Positions 45,711-54,845 of a stretch of 64,000 bases of DNA are shown here, one piece after another. A model generated the notes under the pieces. That model was not told where the DNA came from, did not search any database, and saw nothing but the letters and a program-made list of their open reading frames with translations. The stretch spans positions 62,001 through 126,000 of the forward strand of contig NZ_JAYLLH010000005.1 in the NCBI RefSeq assembly GCF_035818635.1, in the 5' to 3' direction. The stretch is from Mesobacterium_A hydrothermale (lineage in GTDB: Bacteria; Pseudomonadota; Alphaproteobacteria; Rhodobacterales; Rhodobacteraceae). Both the position numbers and the translations under genes were made by a program. The first letter of the stretch is position 1. The number at the start of each line of letters is the position of its first letter.

Positions 45711-48103
45711 CCCAGCGCGTTGCGCCGGAACAGCCCGATCTCACACGTCTGCTGGGGGCCTATCGTCCCAAGGTCGGCGTGGCGGACGAGTTGTTCGGCG
45801 CAGACGGCAACATACGTCCGGTCTGGCGCCCGCTGATCAACCACCTGGCGCGGCTGACACCGGAACAGGCAGAAGAAGACTTTGGCCGCGGAAAGAACTA
45901 CCTGCAGGATGCGGGGGTCTATTTCCGGCATTACACGAACGATCCGGCACCGGAACGGGACTGGCCATTGTCTCCGGTCCCGGTACTGATCCACGAAGCG
46001 GAGTGGGCCACGATCTGCGATGGGCTGGCGCAGCGCGCAGACCTGTTGGAACAGGTCATGGACGATCTATATGGCCCGGCCACGCTGATCCGCGACGGGC
46101 ACTTGCCTGCGGGGCTGATCGCGCGCAACCCCGAATGGCTGCGCCCAATGGTGGGGATCCGGCCCGCTTCGGGACATTTCCTGCACGTGATCTCTTTTGA
46201 AATCAGCCGCAACCCCGACGGGTCGTGGTTCGTGCTGGGGGACCGGACGCAGGCCCCGTCGGGCGCGGGGTTCGCACTGGAAAACCGGATGGCGACGACG
46301 CGGATCTTCCAGGACACGCTGCCGCGCACCAATGTGCACCGACTGGCCGGATTCTTCCGCGCCTTCCGCGATGCGCTGGATACCTTGCCGGGCAGCGGCA
46401 ACCGGCGCAGCGCGATCCTGACTCCCGGCCCCGGCAACGCCAGTTATTTCGAACACACGTTCATCGCCCGATACCTTGGCCTGCTGCTGCTGGAAGGCGA
46501 AGACATGATCGTACAGGACGGCGTGCTCAAGGTGCGCACGGTGGAAGGGCTGGAACCACTTGGCGCGATCTGGCGCAGACTGGATTCCGGATTCGCGGAT
46601 CCGCTGGAGTTGCTTGAAAACTCGAAGCTGGGAACTCCCGGTCTGGTCAACGCGCTGCGCCTGGGCAACGTGAACCTGATCAACGCGCTGGGCTCTGGTG
46701 TGCTGGAGATGCGGGCGCTGATGGCGTTTTTGCCCAAGATCAGCCAGGTCTTGACCGGTGCGCCGCTCAAGCTGCCCAACATCGCCACCTGGTGGTGCGG
46801 CCAGCCCGCAGAGCGCGACTACGTGCAGCGGAACACCGACAGGATGATGATTGGCGGCGCTTTGGATCAGGACCTGCCGTTCGACATTGGCGCCACCACC
46901 GCGCTGGGGGGCGAGTTCCGCTATTCCGCCCGAGCCTCGGTTGATGACTGGATCGAGAATGAAGGCGACATGCTGGTCGGGCAAGAGGTGGTCACCCTGT
47001 CCACGACACCGGCGTGGCGCAACGGACGTCTTGCTCCGCGCCCGATGACGGTGCGTGTGACCGCCGCGCGCACGCCCGATGGCTGGGTGTTCATGCCCGG
47101 CGGATATGCTCGGATCGGCCTGTCGGACGATGCCACCGCGCTGGCGATGCAGCGCGGTGGATCCGTGGCCGATGTCTGGGTCGTGTCCGATACGCCCGTT
47201 GCCAAGGAAACGCTGCTGGACAGGGGGGGCTTGCGCCACGTTCGGCGCGAAGCGCTGCCAAGCCGCGCTGCGGAAAACCTGTTCTGGTTGGGCCGCTATG
47301 TCGAACGGACCGAGGCGGCGTTCCGCCTGGTCCGGGCCTATAACTTGCGGTTGGGCGAAACAGGTGATCCCGAAGATGCACGGCTGGTGCAACTGGCTGA
47401 CTTCATGGACAGGATCTGGATCGATGCGACGCAGCCGATTCCGCCCGCGTTGATCGAACTGCTGGCCTGGGCCAGCAATTGTGCGGGCAAGGTGCGTGAC
47501 CGGTTTTCCACTGATGGCTGGGCGGCGTTGCAGGACCTTGCGAAAACCGCAGGCCGGATGCAGGACACCGCGCGCCCCGGCGACGATGCCGCCCGCGCCA
47601 TGAGCGTTCTGCTGCGCAAGATCACAGGATTCACCGGGTTGGTGCATGAAAACATGTACCGCTTTACAGGTTGGCAATTCCTTGCTTTTGGCCGAGCGCT
47701 GGAACGGGCCGATGCGACGGCATCGGCGCTGATCGCCTTTGCCGATGCCGATGCGCCGATGGGGGCCTTCGATATCGCGGTGGAATTGGGCGACAGCGCG
47801 ATGTCGCATCGCCGCCGGTATCACAGCGGCGCAACGCGCGAAACGGTGCTGGATCTGCTGGCGCTCGATCCGCAGAACCCGCGGGCGATCCTGTTCCAGG
47901 TCAACCGGATGCTGGGCATTGCGCGGGACCTGCCGCAGGACCAGCCAGAGCATCGGCCGTCATCGGTGATGCGGGCGCTTCTGCCGCTGCAAAGCGAACT
48001 GGCTGTCGCTGACCCAGAGGACCTGTCGGAAGAGGCGCTGGTCAACATCCGCACGGTGCTGGCGCAGACGTCCGACCTGTTGTCGTCAGTTTACCTGCGG
48101 TGA
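45707..48103 (+). CDS. Circularly permuted ATP-grasp + alpha-E domain protein
   Basis: 798 residues. The N-terminal ~510 residues match circularly permuted ATP-grasp proteins (DGNIRPVWRPLINHLARL, VGIRPASGHFLHVISFEI, NATSYFEHTFI-like NASYFEHTFIARYLGLLL). From about 517 an all-helical alpha-E domain begins with LPSRAAENLFWLGRYVER, followed by a long helix bundle. This pairing is known from amidoligase surveys and predicts ATP-dependent peptide-bond formation. It is coupled by ATGA to the first gene and 4 bases from the third. Confidence 0.88.
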   Translation: MTQRVAPEQPDLTRLLGAYRPKVGVADELFGADGNIRPVWRPLINHLARLTPEQAEEDFGRGKNYLQDAGVYFRHYTNDPAPERDWPLSPVPVLIHEAEWATICDGLAQRADLLEQVMDDLYGPATLIRDGHLPAGLIARNPEWLRPMVGIRPASGHFLHVISFEISRNPDGSWFVLGDRTQAPSGAGFALENRMATTRIFQDTLPRTNVHRLAGFFRAFRDALDTLPGSGNRRSAILTPGPGNASYFEHTFIARYLGLLLLEGEDMIVQDGVLKVRTVEGLEPLGAIWRRLDSGFADPLELLENSKLGTPGLVNALRLGNVNLINALGSGVLEMRALMAFLPKISQVLTGAPLKLPNIATWWCGQPAERDYVQRNTDRMMIGGALDQDLPFDIGATTALGGEFRYSARASVDDWIENEGDMLVGQEVVTLSTTPAWRNGRLAPRPMTVRVTAARTPDGWVFMPGGYARIGLSDDATALAMQRGGSVADVWVVSDTPVAKETLLDRGGLRHVRREALPSRAAENLFWLGRYVERTEAAFRLVRAYNLRLGETGDPEDARLVQLADFMDRIWIDATQPIPPALIELLAWASNCAGKVRDRFSTDGWAALQDLAKTAGRMQDTARPGDDAARAMSVLLRKITGFTGLVHENMYRFTGWQFLAFGRALERADATASALIAFADADAPMGAFDIAVELGDSAMSHRRRYHSGATRETVLDLLALDPQNPRAILFQVNRMLGIARDLPQDQPEHRPSSVMRALLPLQSELAVADPEDLSEEALVNIRTVLAQTSDLLSSVYLR

Positions 48104-48107
48104 CGTG

Positions 48108-49004
48108 ATGCGTTTCGATATCTCTCTGACGGTCGAATATGACTATGATTCCGCGTCGGATCATGCCCGCAATCTGCTGCATGTATTCCCGGCCATGATC
48201 TCTGGCCGTCAGAACGTGATCGCAGGGCTGCTATCGGTGGATCCGGTGCCGCCGGAACGCTGGGACGGGGTCGATTTTTTCGGCAACCCGACCACCTGGA
48301 TCAGCTTTCATCAACCGATCGACCGGATTGAGGTTTCGCTGCGGGCCTCGGTTGAACGGCTGCCCGCAGAGGCGGCACTGGAACTTTCGGTGGGGCTGGA
48401 AACGTTGGCACGGGACATAGCCAGCGTGCACAGCCTGGAGCCGCTGGCCCCGCATCATTTCCTGGGGCCGTCGGTTCGCACCGGGCCAGAGCCTGACATG
48501 ACCGCCTTTGCCCGCGCCTGCCTGTCACCGGGCATGACCACGGCGCAGGCGGTCGCAGCGATTGGCCACGCGCTGTATTCGGAAATGACGTTTGATGCCG
48601 AGGCGACGGATGTGCACACCCCCCCGGCAGAGGCCTTTGCCAACCGTCACGGTGTTTGTCAGGATTTCACCCACATCATGATCGCCTGTCTGCGCGGGAT
48701 CGGCATTCCTGCGGGCTATGTATCGGGGTTTCTGCGCACGCTGCCGCCACCGGGTCAACCCCGGTTGGAAGGGGCCGACGCGATGCATGCCTGGGTGCGG
48801 GCGTGGTGCGGGCGTGAGGCCGGCTGGATTGAATTCGACCCGACGAATGACGTTTTCGTCGCGCAGGACCACATCGTCATTGGCTTTGGCCGCGACTATT
48901 TCGACGTGGCCCCGGTGCGTGGGATGATGCGCACCGCAGGCGGGCAGGCCAGCCATCACAGCGTTGACGTTGTCCCGGCAGAGCCGGAACCCGCGGGGCG
49001 TTAG
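48108..49004 (+). CDS. Transglutaminase-like cysteine peptidase family protein
   Basis: 298 residues. The N-terminal beta module (FDISLTVEYDYDSASDHARN) is followed by the transglutaminase fold with complete triad C184 (HGVCQDFTHIM), H227 (MHAWVRAW) and D244 (IEFDPTN). A GTG one codon upstream (48105) is an alternative start. It may act as peptidase or acyltransferase trimming the product of the neighbouring ligases, which is inference. An inverted repeat follows 9 bases after its stop. Confidence 0.87.
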   Translation: MRFDISLTVEYDYDSASDHARNLLHVFPAMISGRQNVIAGLLSVDPVPPERWDGVDFFGNPTTWISFHQPIDRIEVSLRASVERLPAEAALELSVGLETLARDIASVHSLEPLAPHHFLGPSVRTGPEPDMTAFARACLSPGMTTAQAVAAIGHALYSEMTFDAEATDVHTPPAEAFANRHGVCQDFTHIMIACLRGIGIPAGYVSGFLRTLPPPGQPRLEGADAMHAWVRAWCGREAGWIEFDPTNDVFVAQDHIVIGFGRDYFDVAPVRGMMRTAGGQASHHSVDVVPAEPEPAGR

Positions 49005-49013
49005 GCCAAGAAC

Positions 49014-49048
49014 GGTCACGCGCCGGGCGACCCGGAACGACCGTGACC
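49014..49048. terminator. Inverted repeat after the transglutaminase operon
   Basis: GGTCACG (49014-49020) and CGTGACC (49042-49048) pair with an inner CCGGG/CCCGG arm. No T-run follows, so it may be a Rho-dependent end or RNA stabiliser; call is tentative. Confidence 0.4.
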
Positions 49049-49123
49049 CGGCCCATTTGATCCGCGTGGCATCGCTCGCTCAGGGCCCGGAGTGCCCGTA
49101 GGCATCAGAGATTTTATGATTAT

Positions 49124-49200
49124 TGGTCGGAGTGAGAGGATTCGAACCTCCGGCCCCTGCCTCCCGAAGACAGTGCTCTACCAGGCTGAGCTACACTCCG
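49124..49200 (-). tRNA. tRNA-Pro (anticodon CGG)
   Basis: Minus strand reading gives a 77-base cloverleaf with the acceptor stem CGGAGTG / CACTCCG, D arm AGCTCAGCCTGGTAGAGC, anticodon loop TTCGGGA (CGG at plus 49164-49166), T arm GGAGGTTCGAATCCTC and an encoded CCA end. It reads proline codon CCG. Confidence 0.95.
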
Positions 49201-49245
49201 ACCGTGCGGCGCGGCATAGCCCAGCCACAGGGGTTTGGCAAGGGG

Positions 49246-50211
49246 CTATTGGCGGGCTTTGGGTTTCTTTCGCACAAGGCGCAGAACCAGCCCGACGCGG
49301 GGCAAGGTGCCGGTGTCCAGGCGGGTGCGGCTGCGCAGCACCGGGGTGTTGTCAGAGGCCTGAGAGCGCCCTTCGCGCAGCACGATATAGGTGCCGCTGG
49401 CGATGATCACGGTGGCGCCCAGCAGGGTCATGCCATCGGGATATTCGTCAAAGAACAGCACGCCATAAAGTGCTGCCCACAGGATCTGGGAATACTGCAT
49501 GGGCGCCACGACCACGGCTTCGCCCGCCTTGTAGGCCGCGATCACCAGGGCCGAGGCCACAAACCCCATCGCGGACATCAACGCCAGACCGCCCAGATGC
49601 GCCACCGGCATGGGTTGGTAGACAAAGGGCATCAGCGCCCCCATCAGCACGAAATTCGCCAGCATCGGATACAGCAACAAAACCACGCTGCGTTCATCCT
49701 GTCCGATCTTGCGCACGATGATCGACGAAAACGAACTGAACACCGCAGCCACCAACGCGGCGACATGGCCCAGGCTCAGATCCGTGGTGCCGGGGCGCAG
49801 CACGATCAGCACGCCGCACAGGCCCACGATCACCGCAATCCAGCGGCGCAGACGCACGGTTTCACCCAAAATGGGGATCGCCAATATGGTGATCAGCAGT
49901 GGCGCAGCGAACAGGATCGCATAGGTCTGCGCCATCGGAATGGTCGAAAACGCATAAAAGGCGGACGCGCCGGTGATCACCGTTGCCAGCGTCCGAAACA
50001 GGGTCCACCACAGGTGAACAGGCCGCAGATGTCCCGGTTCGGAATCGCGGATCAGCATGATCGTGACGAGCGGAAAACCGAAGAACACGCTGAAAAACAC
50101 GATCTGAAACGGGCTGTAGGTATCGCCAAGCGTTTTCACGATCACGTCGTGGGTCGAAAAAATCGCGAAGGCCAGCAGCGCAAGCAGCGCGCCCCGGGCG
50201 TTGTGTCCCAT
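49246..50211 (-). CDS. EamA/DMT-family permease
   Basis: 321 residues, about ten helices in two EamA repeats, seen as ILFAAPLLITILAIPILGETVRLRRW and VAPMQYSQILWAALYGVLFFDE. GHNARGALLALLAFAIFSTHDVIVKTLG opening is typical. Probable exporter of small metabolites. A relative in the window lies at 22149-23117, showing the family is repeated in this genome. Confidence 0.87.
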   Translation of the reverse strand: MGHNARGALLALLAFAIFSTHDVIVKTLGDTYSPFQIVFFSVFFGFPLVTIMLIRDSEPGHLRPVHLWWTLFRTLATVITGASAFYAFSTIPMAQTYAILFAAPLLITILAIPILGETVRLRRWIAVIVGLCGVLIVLRPGTTDLSLGHVAALVAAVFSSFSSIIVRKIGQDERSVVLLLYPMLANFVLMGALMPFVYQPMPVAHLGGLALMSAMGFVASALVIAAYKAGEAVVVAPMQYSQILWAALYGVLFFDEYPDGMTLLGATVIIASGTYIVLREGRSQASDNTPVLRSRTRLDTGTLPRVGLVLRLVRKKPKARQ

Positions 50212-50295
50212 GGTGACAGGTCCGATGTTGACGATAGCGCCCCCGTGCTATCCCCGGGCGGTCCCGGGGATCAAGAGCTTTTCGGTGGCTCCGGC

Positions 50296-50661
50296 CTAAA
50301 GTGCCAGCGCGCCGCGTCCAAACAGGAACTGCCAGCGGCTGCCATCCGACATCGTGACAAAACCAGACCCACGCCTGGCGGTCTCAAAGGCGGCGGTGCC
50401 GATGCCGGTCAGACCATTGGAACAGACCACCGGAAAGCTGACGGTGCGGATGTCGGCATATTGGGTATAGGTGCCGGTGCAGGTGACCCGGCCATTCGTG
50501 GCCTGAAAACTGCCTCCTTCCAGGAAGGTATTGGTGGCTGCCCCACGGAACACCACGCCGCCCTCGCCGATCACGGTCACGGGATAGGCGGTGTCACAGG
50601 CGGCCAGGGTCAGGGCAAGCGACAGGCCCGCGGCCAAGCGGATCTTGAATCGGGTCAACAT
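50296..50661 (-). CDS. Putative lipoprotein of unknown function
   Basis: 121 residues. A signal peptide ends in a lipobox LTLAAC with Cys22, marking a lipid-anchored periplasmic protein. Mature part is small and beta-rich (VTVIGEGGVVFRG, RWQFLFGRGAL), with two cysteines (RVTCTGTY, FPVVCSNG) likely bonded. Not recognised. It lies after the leuB terminator on the same strand. Confidence 0.68.
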   Translation of the reverse strand: MLTRFKIRLAAGLSLALTLAACDTAYPVTVIGEGGVVFRGAATNTFLEGGSFQATNGRVTCTGTYTQYADIRTVSFPVVCSNGLTGIGTAAFETARRGSGFVTMSDGSRWQFLFGRGALAL

Positions 50662-50753
50662 GAAATATCTTTCGGGCAATGGTTTCTGAACCACAATCAC
50701 ATAGGGGCACCAGAGCGCAGGCCCCAGTCCGGTATACCCGACCTTCATAAATG

Positions 50754-50784
50754 CCAAAGGCCCCGCATCGTGCAGGGCCTTTGG
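50754..50784 (-). terminator. Hairpin downstream of leuB
   Basis: CCAAAGGCCC (50754-50763) and GGGCCTTTGG (50775-50784) form a 10-bp stem with an 11-base loop; on the minus strand it is followed by CATTTATG, a weak T-rich tail. Confidence 0.65.
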
Positions 50785-50805
50785 GGGGGTTCCGTTGGGC
50801 CGAGC

Positions 50806-51909
50806 TTACAGGCTGGCGTCCAGCGCCGCCACGATCGCGTCGCCCATTTCAGAGGTGGACACAGGCTGTTTGCCTTCTTCGCCCAGCAGGTCCGCGGTGC
50901 GATAGCCGTCGGCAAGAACCTTTTCCACGGCCTGTTCCAGGCGGGTCGCTTCGTCGCCGTGGTCAAAGCTGTAACGCAGCGCCATGGCGAAGGACAGGAT
51001 GCAGGCAATCGGGTTGGCCTTGCCCTGACCGGCGATGTCGGGGGCAGAGCCGTGTACCGGCTCGTACAGCGCTTTCGGGCGGCCATTGGCCATCGGTGCC
51101 CCCAGCGACGCGGACGGCAGCATGCCCAGCGAACCAGTCAGCATTGCGGCGGCATCCGACAGCAGGTCGCCGAACAGGTTGTCGGTGACGATCACGTCGA
51201 ACTGCTTGGGCCAGCGGCACAGCTGCATGGCGCCGGCGTCGGCATACATGTGGCTCAGCGCGACCTCGGGGTAGTCCTTGCTGACCTCGGTCACGACTTC
51301 GCGCCACAGAACCCCCGATTCCATGACGTTGGCCTTTTCCATCGAACAGAGCTTCTTGTTCCGGCGCATCGCCAGTTCAAAGGCGCTGCGGGCAACCCGG
51401 TCGATTTCCGATTCGGTATAGCGCTGGGTGTTGATGCCGACGCGCTCGTTGCCTTCTTCGATGATGCCGCGCGGCTCTCCAAAGTAGATGCCAGAGGTCA
51501 GTTCGCGCACGATCATGATATCCAGACCGGCGACGACATCCTTTTTCAGGCTGCTGAAATCGGCCAGCGCGTCGAAGCACTGGGCCGGGCGCAGGTTGGC
51601 ATACAGATCCATTTCCTTGCGCAGGCGCAGCAGACCGCGTTCAGGTTTCACGCTGAAGTCGAGGTTGTCGTATTTCGGGCCGCCGACGGCGCCCAACAGG
51701 ACGGCGTCGACCTCTTGTGCCTTGGCCATGGTGTCGTCGTGCAGCGGGGTGCCGTGCTTGTCATAGGCGCAGCCACCGACAAGATCTTCGGTGACGTCGA
51801 AGGCCAGACCACGGTTGGCGCCGTACCAGTCGATGATCTTGCGCACTTCGGCCATGACTTCGGGGCCGATCCCGTCACCGGGAAGGATAAGAAGCGAGGG
51901 GTTGGTCAT
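50806..51909 (-). CDS. leuB: 3-isopropylmalate dehydrogenase
   Basis: 367 residues. LLILPGDGIGPEVMAEV is the cofactor motif start; MLTGSLGMLPSASLG and the PVHGSAPDIAGQGKANP segment form the substrate- and cofactor-binding region of the isocitrate/isopropylmalate dehydrogenase family. It performs the third step of leucine synthesis. leuD and leuC lie 4.1 kb upstream on the same strand, separated by four unrelated genes, so the leu genes are split. Confidence 0.96.
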   Translation of the reverse strand: MTNPSLLILPGDGIGPEVMAEVRKIIDWYGANRGLAFDVTEDLVGGCAYDKHGTPLHDDTMAKAQEVDAVLLGAVGGPKYDNLDFSVKPERGLLRLRKEMDLYANLRPAQCFDALADFSSLKKDVVAGLDIMIVRELTSGIYFGEPRGIIEEGNERVGINTQRYTESEIDRVARSAFELAMRRNKKLCSMEKANVMESGVLWREVVTEVSKDYPEVALSHMYADAGAMQLCRWPKQFDVIVTDNLFGDLLSDAAAMLTGSLGMLPSASLGAPMANGRPKALYEPVHGSAPDIAGQGKANPIACILSFAMALRYSFDHGDEATRLEQAVEKVLADGYRTADLLGEEGKQPVSTSEMGDAIVAALDASL

Positions 51910-51979
51910 TGCGGGCTGTCCTTCGGTTATAACGGCTTTCGCCTATCGCTTGCGCCGCACAACGTCAAGAAACGCCGGG

Positions 51980-52882
51980 TCAACGCGGCATGACAAGGGG
52001 GCGCAAACCGTCTTCCAGGGCGGTCCAGACCCGACGGATGCGGGGCGTGGTGCGCACGGCCTCGTGCGCGGCAAGCCACAGGGGCAGCGTGGGAATCGGG
52101 TAATTCACCGGCAAGCGCACGACGCCGGGATCGTGGTCGGCGACACAGCTCATCACGAAACCGGCGCCGCAGCCCGCGCGGACCAGTTCCCAGTACACCA
52201 GCGTCTGATCACAGCGGGTTGCGAACCAATCGCGTTGCGCCGGGATCCCCAGCGTCTGCATCCCACGCAGGATCGCATCGTTTCGGTCAAAACCGACCAT
52301 GCCCAGTTCGATCGTATCGTCGAAATTCTCGGGGGTTCCGAAACGCTCGACCAGCGATTTGGCCGCGTAGAGCCCGATCTCAAGTTCACCCAGATACCGG
52401 GTGACCACATCCAGTTGCTCGGACCGGAACATCCGCACGGCGATGTCGGCTTCGCGGAACAGCAGGTTCTCCGTTTCGTCCGTCGCGACAAGGTCGATGC
52501 TGATCTCGGGCTCGTCCCGTCGCAATTGCGACAGGATGCCGGGCAAGTGGTGCTGTGCCACGAAAACGCTGGCGGTCAGGCGCACCGGGCCCGACAGTTT
52601 CTCGGACCGGCTGGCGGCCGTCAGGCTCAGCCCGTGCATCCCGTCGCGCATCCGCTGCGCATGCGGCAGCAGCGCGTGGCCGGTCTCAGACAGGGACAGG
52701 CCGCGTGGATGTCGCTGGAAAAGGGTGACTTCCAGAAGCGATTCCAATTGCTTGATCTGGCGGCCGACAGTGGGTTGGCTGCTGCCCAGTTGCCGTGCCG
52801 CATCAGACAAAGACCCGGTTTCGGCCACCGCCACAAAGGTCTGAACCAACGACCAATCGAGTTGGGTAAGCGTAGCGTCCAT
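51980..52882 (-). CDS. LysR-family transcriptional regulator
   Basis: 300 residues. N-terminal HTH SLSDAARQLGSSQPTVGRQIKQLE with a usual LysR SQPTVxRQI core and a C-terminal effector domain with TASVFVAQHHLPGILSQL. The start codon lies inside a perfect palindrome (52881-52894), which suggests autoregulation and control of the divergent epimerase gene. Effector unknown. Confidence 0.9.
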   Translation of the reverse strand: MDATLTQLDWSLVQTFVAVAETGSLSDAARQLGSSQPTVGRQIKQLESLLEVTLFQRHPRGLSLSETGHALLPHAQRMRDGMHGLSLTAASRSEKLSGPVRLTASVFVAQHHLPGILSQLRRDEPEISIDLVATDETENLLFREADIAVRMFRSEQLDVVTRYLGELEIGLYAAKSLVERFGTPENFDDTIELGMVGFDRNDAILRGMQTLGIPAQRDWFATRCDQTLVYWELVRAGCGAGFVMSCVADHDPGVVRLPVNYPIPTLPLWLAAHEAVRTTPRIRRVWTALEDGLRPLVMPR

Positions 52883-52894
52883 TCAATATTGAAT
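52881..52894. promoter_or_regulatory. LysR-box candidate: perfect 14-bp palindrome
   Basis: ATTCAATATTGAAT overlaps the regulator start codon and lies 93 bases before the epimerase start. ATTC/GAAT symmetric half-sites are typical of LysR operators in general. Confidence 0.6.
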
Positions 52895-52987
52895 ATCAAA
52901 TCTGCGATTCTTGGCAATACTCATACTGGTGTGAATGCCGCATCTTGTCTTCATTGGTTGATCCCACCACCGATGAGGAGGCACAAG

Positions 52988-53881
52988 ATGCCGGGAACCG
53001 TACTGATCCTTGGCGCAACCGGCCGGTTTGGCCGCAACATGGCCGAAGCTTTCTGGAACCGCGGCTGGACCGTGCGCCTGTTCGACCGCAAGCGCGACGA
53101 TCTGGCGATCGCCGCGCAGGGGGCCGATGTCATCGTGAATGGCTGGAACCCGCCCTATCACCGTTGGCAGGCGGAATTGCCGGGTCAGATCGACCGGCTT
53201 ATTGACGTCACCCGCCAGACCGGTGCGACGCTGTTGCAACCCGGCAATGTCTATGTCTACGGCGCTAAGGCCCCGGCCCGCCTTGCGCCGGACACCGCGC
53301 ATCTGGCCGACAACCCGCTGGGCCGTCTGCGGGTCGCGCTCGAGGCGCGGCTGCGGGATGCAGGGATCCCGGTGATCTTGCTGCGGGCGGGGGATTTCAT
53401 TGATACGACCGCATCCGGCAACTGGTTCGACAAGATCATGGCAGCCAAGCTGCCCAATGGGTCCTTCGTCTATCCCGGTCCGCTGGATCGTGACCACGCA
53501 TGGGCGTTCCTGCCCGATCTGGCGCGCGCCGGCGTGGCGTTGTGCGAGCGACGGGCGCACCTGCCCCGGTTTGCCGAGGTCACTTTCCCCGGCTATACCC
53601 TGACCGGTGCGCAGTTGGGGGCGCTGGTCGCGCAGGCGCTGGGGCGTCCGGTGGCGATCAAACAGATGTCGTGGTGGCCGATCCAACTGGCCCGTCCGGT
53701 GCTGAAAATCGCCGGCGGGCTGCTGGAGATGCGGTACTTGTGGTCCAAGCCCCACCATTTGGATGGTGCGGCCTTCGATGAGATGCTGCCCGAGTTTCAT
53801 CCGACCGAACCGGTCGAGGCGTTGCGCCAGGCACTGTCGGTCTCGGACGCCACCGCCGAGCCGCAACCGGTCATGGGTTAA
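52988..53881 (+). CDS. NAD(P)-dependent epimerase/reductase-like protein
   Basis: 297 residues. Rossmann start TVLILGATGRFGRNMAEAF with G-x-T-G-R-F-G and a second-strand DRKRDDL region. It lacks an obvious SDR YxxxK, so it is an extended-SDR-like NAD(P) binding protein, not a firm catalyst. AGGAGG stands before the ATG at 52988. Target of the divergent LysR regulator, probably. Overlaps the EEP gene end by 11 bases. Confidence 0.72.
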   Translation: MPGTVLILGATGRFGRNMAEAFWNRGWTVRLFDRKRDDLAIAAQGADVIVNGWNPPYHRWQAELPGQIDRLIDVTRQTGATLLQPGNVYVYGAKAPARLAPDTAHLADNPLGRLRVALEARLRDAGIPVILLRAGDFIDTTASGNWFDKIMAAKLPNGSFVYPGPLDRDHAWAFLPDLARAGVALCERRAHLPRFAEVTFPGYTLTGAQLGALVAQALGRPVAIKQMSWWPIQLARPVLKIAGGLLEMRYLWSKPHHLDGAAFDEMLPEFHPTEPVEALRQALSVSDATAEPQPVMG

Positions 53882-54845
53882 GGTCGACCCAGGCCAGCCC
53901 GTGCACCGCGGAGCCGTTCGGGGGCCAGTCAACGCCGGCCCCTGTCACACGACACCCCGCCCAGGGCAGAACATAGCTGACCCGCAGCGGCCCCGGTGCC
54001 TTTTGCCAGTTCGCGGTGATCGCGCCATGGGGGCCTTGCGGGACGGGGTCTTGCAGGCGGGGATCGGTCAGCAGGGCGCGCAACGGCCCTTTGCGGCCCT
54101 CCCCGCGATCGGGGTCAAGGTTGGCATTGCCGGCAATCACGATGCGATCCGGTGGCGGGCCAAAGGCCCCGTCCAGCACCAGTGACCACAGCCGCGCCTC
54201 ATCCGCGTTGCGACGCCCATTGCGGTCCTCTGGCCCGTCGAACACCGGCGGAGTGGCGTGGAATGCCAGCACCGCGATCGGTGGATCAGACTGGATTGGC
54301 ACGATCCAGTGCCCGGTCGAAGACAGGCGCTGCACCGCGCGCCCGGGATCGTCGGCGGGCATCGCGCTGCCGGGCAGTGCGTCCCAAAGCAGGGTGCTGA
54401 GGTCCGTGACCCGGTCTTCGTCGATCGGCCAGCGCGACAGCACCGCCATGCCGCCCTGACCGGAAAACCGGCCATAGCCTTGCGCATCCCGTGGCCCGTC
54501 GTCGCGCCCATCGCCATCCAGGTCGATTCCCGTCGGCAGGCCGGTGTTTGGACGCAAGGCAAAAACATGGGGCAGGGGATGCCCCGCCTCTGCCAGCCAC
54601 GCCGCCAGTGCGCGCAGCGCGGCGCGGTCGTGGTCAAAGTCGATATCGGTCAGAACCAACACATCGGGGTGCCGCATGACAATCGTCTGCACGCTGGCGG
54701 ACAGACTATCATCGCGGTTCAGCAGGTCCCGCAGCAACAACCCGGGCCCCTTGCGCGACAGGTCGGCGTGAAAGGTGGCGACGCGGATCGGCTCTGCCCA
54801 GCAGGACAGGGCCAGGCCCAGCCACGCCAGCAGGCCGGGGATCAG
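53871..54845 (-). CDS. Endonuclease/exonuclease/phosphatase (EEP) superfamily protein, exported
   Basis: About 324 residues. Conserved acidic and His motifs of the fold are readable: IRVATFHADLSRKGPG, LVLTDIDFDHDRAAL, AVLAFHATPPVFDGP, IVIAGNANLDPDRGEGRKG. A hydrophobic stretch LLAWLGLALSCWA right after the start is a signal peptide. No ATG, GTG or TTG lies just upstream; the CTG at 54845 sits in CTGA overlap with the preceding stop, so CTG is the likely start, while an ATG at 54968 would overlap by 127 bases. Substrate unknown. Confidence 0.7.
   Translation of the reverse strand: MIPGLLAWLGLALSCWAEPIRVATFHADLSRKGPGLLLRDLLNRDDSLSASVQTIVMRHPDVLVLTDIDFDHDRAALRALAAWLAEAGHPLPHVFALRPNTGLPTGIDLDGDGRDDGPRDAQGYGRFSGQGGMAVLSRWPIDEDRVTDLSTLLWDALPGSAMPADDPGRAVQRLSSTGHWIVPIQSDPPIAVLAFHATPPVFDGPEDRNGRRNADEARLWSLVLDGAFGPPPDRIVIAGNANLDPDRGEGRKGPLRALLTDPRLQDPVPQGPHGAITANWQKAPGPLRVSYVLPWAGCRVTGAGVDWPPNGSAVHGLAWVDLNP

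Noticed and set aside
49124..49200. tRNA-Pro as an integration site
   Set aside because: No integrase, direct repeat of the tRNA 3' end or unusual composition is seen next to it.
49123..51993. A 956-codon plus-strand open frame over the tRNA, EamA permease and leuB
   Set aside because: It runs through a tRNA gene and is antisense to clear genes; composition is not protein-like.
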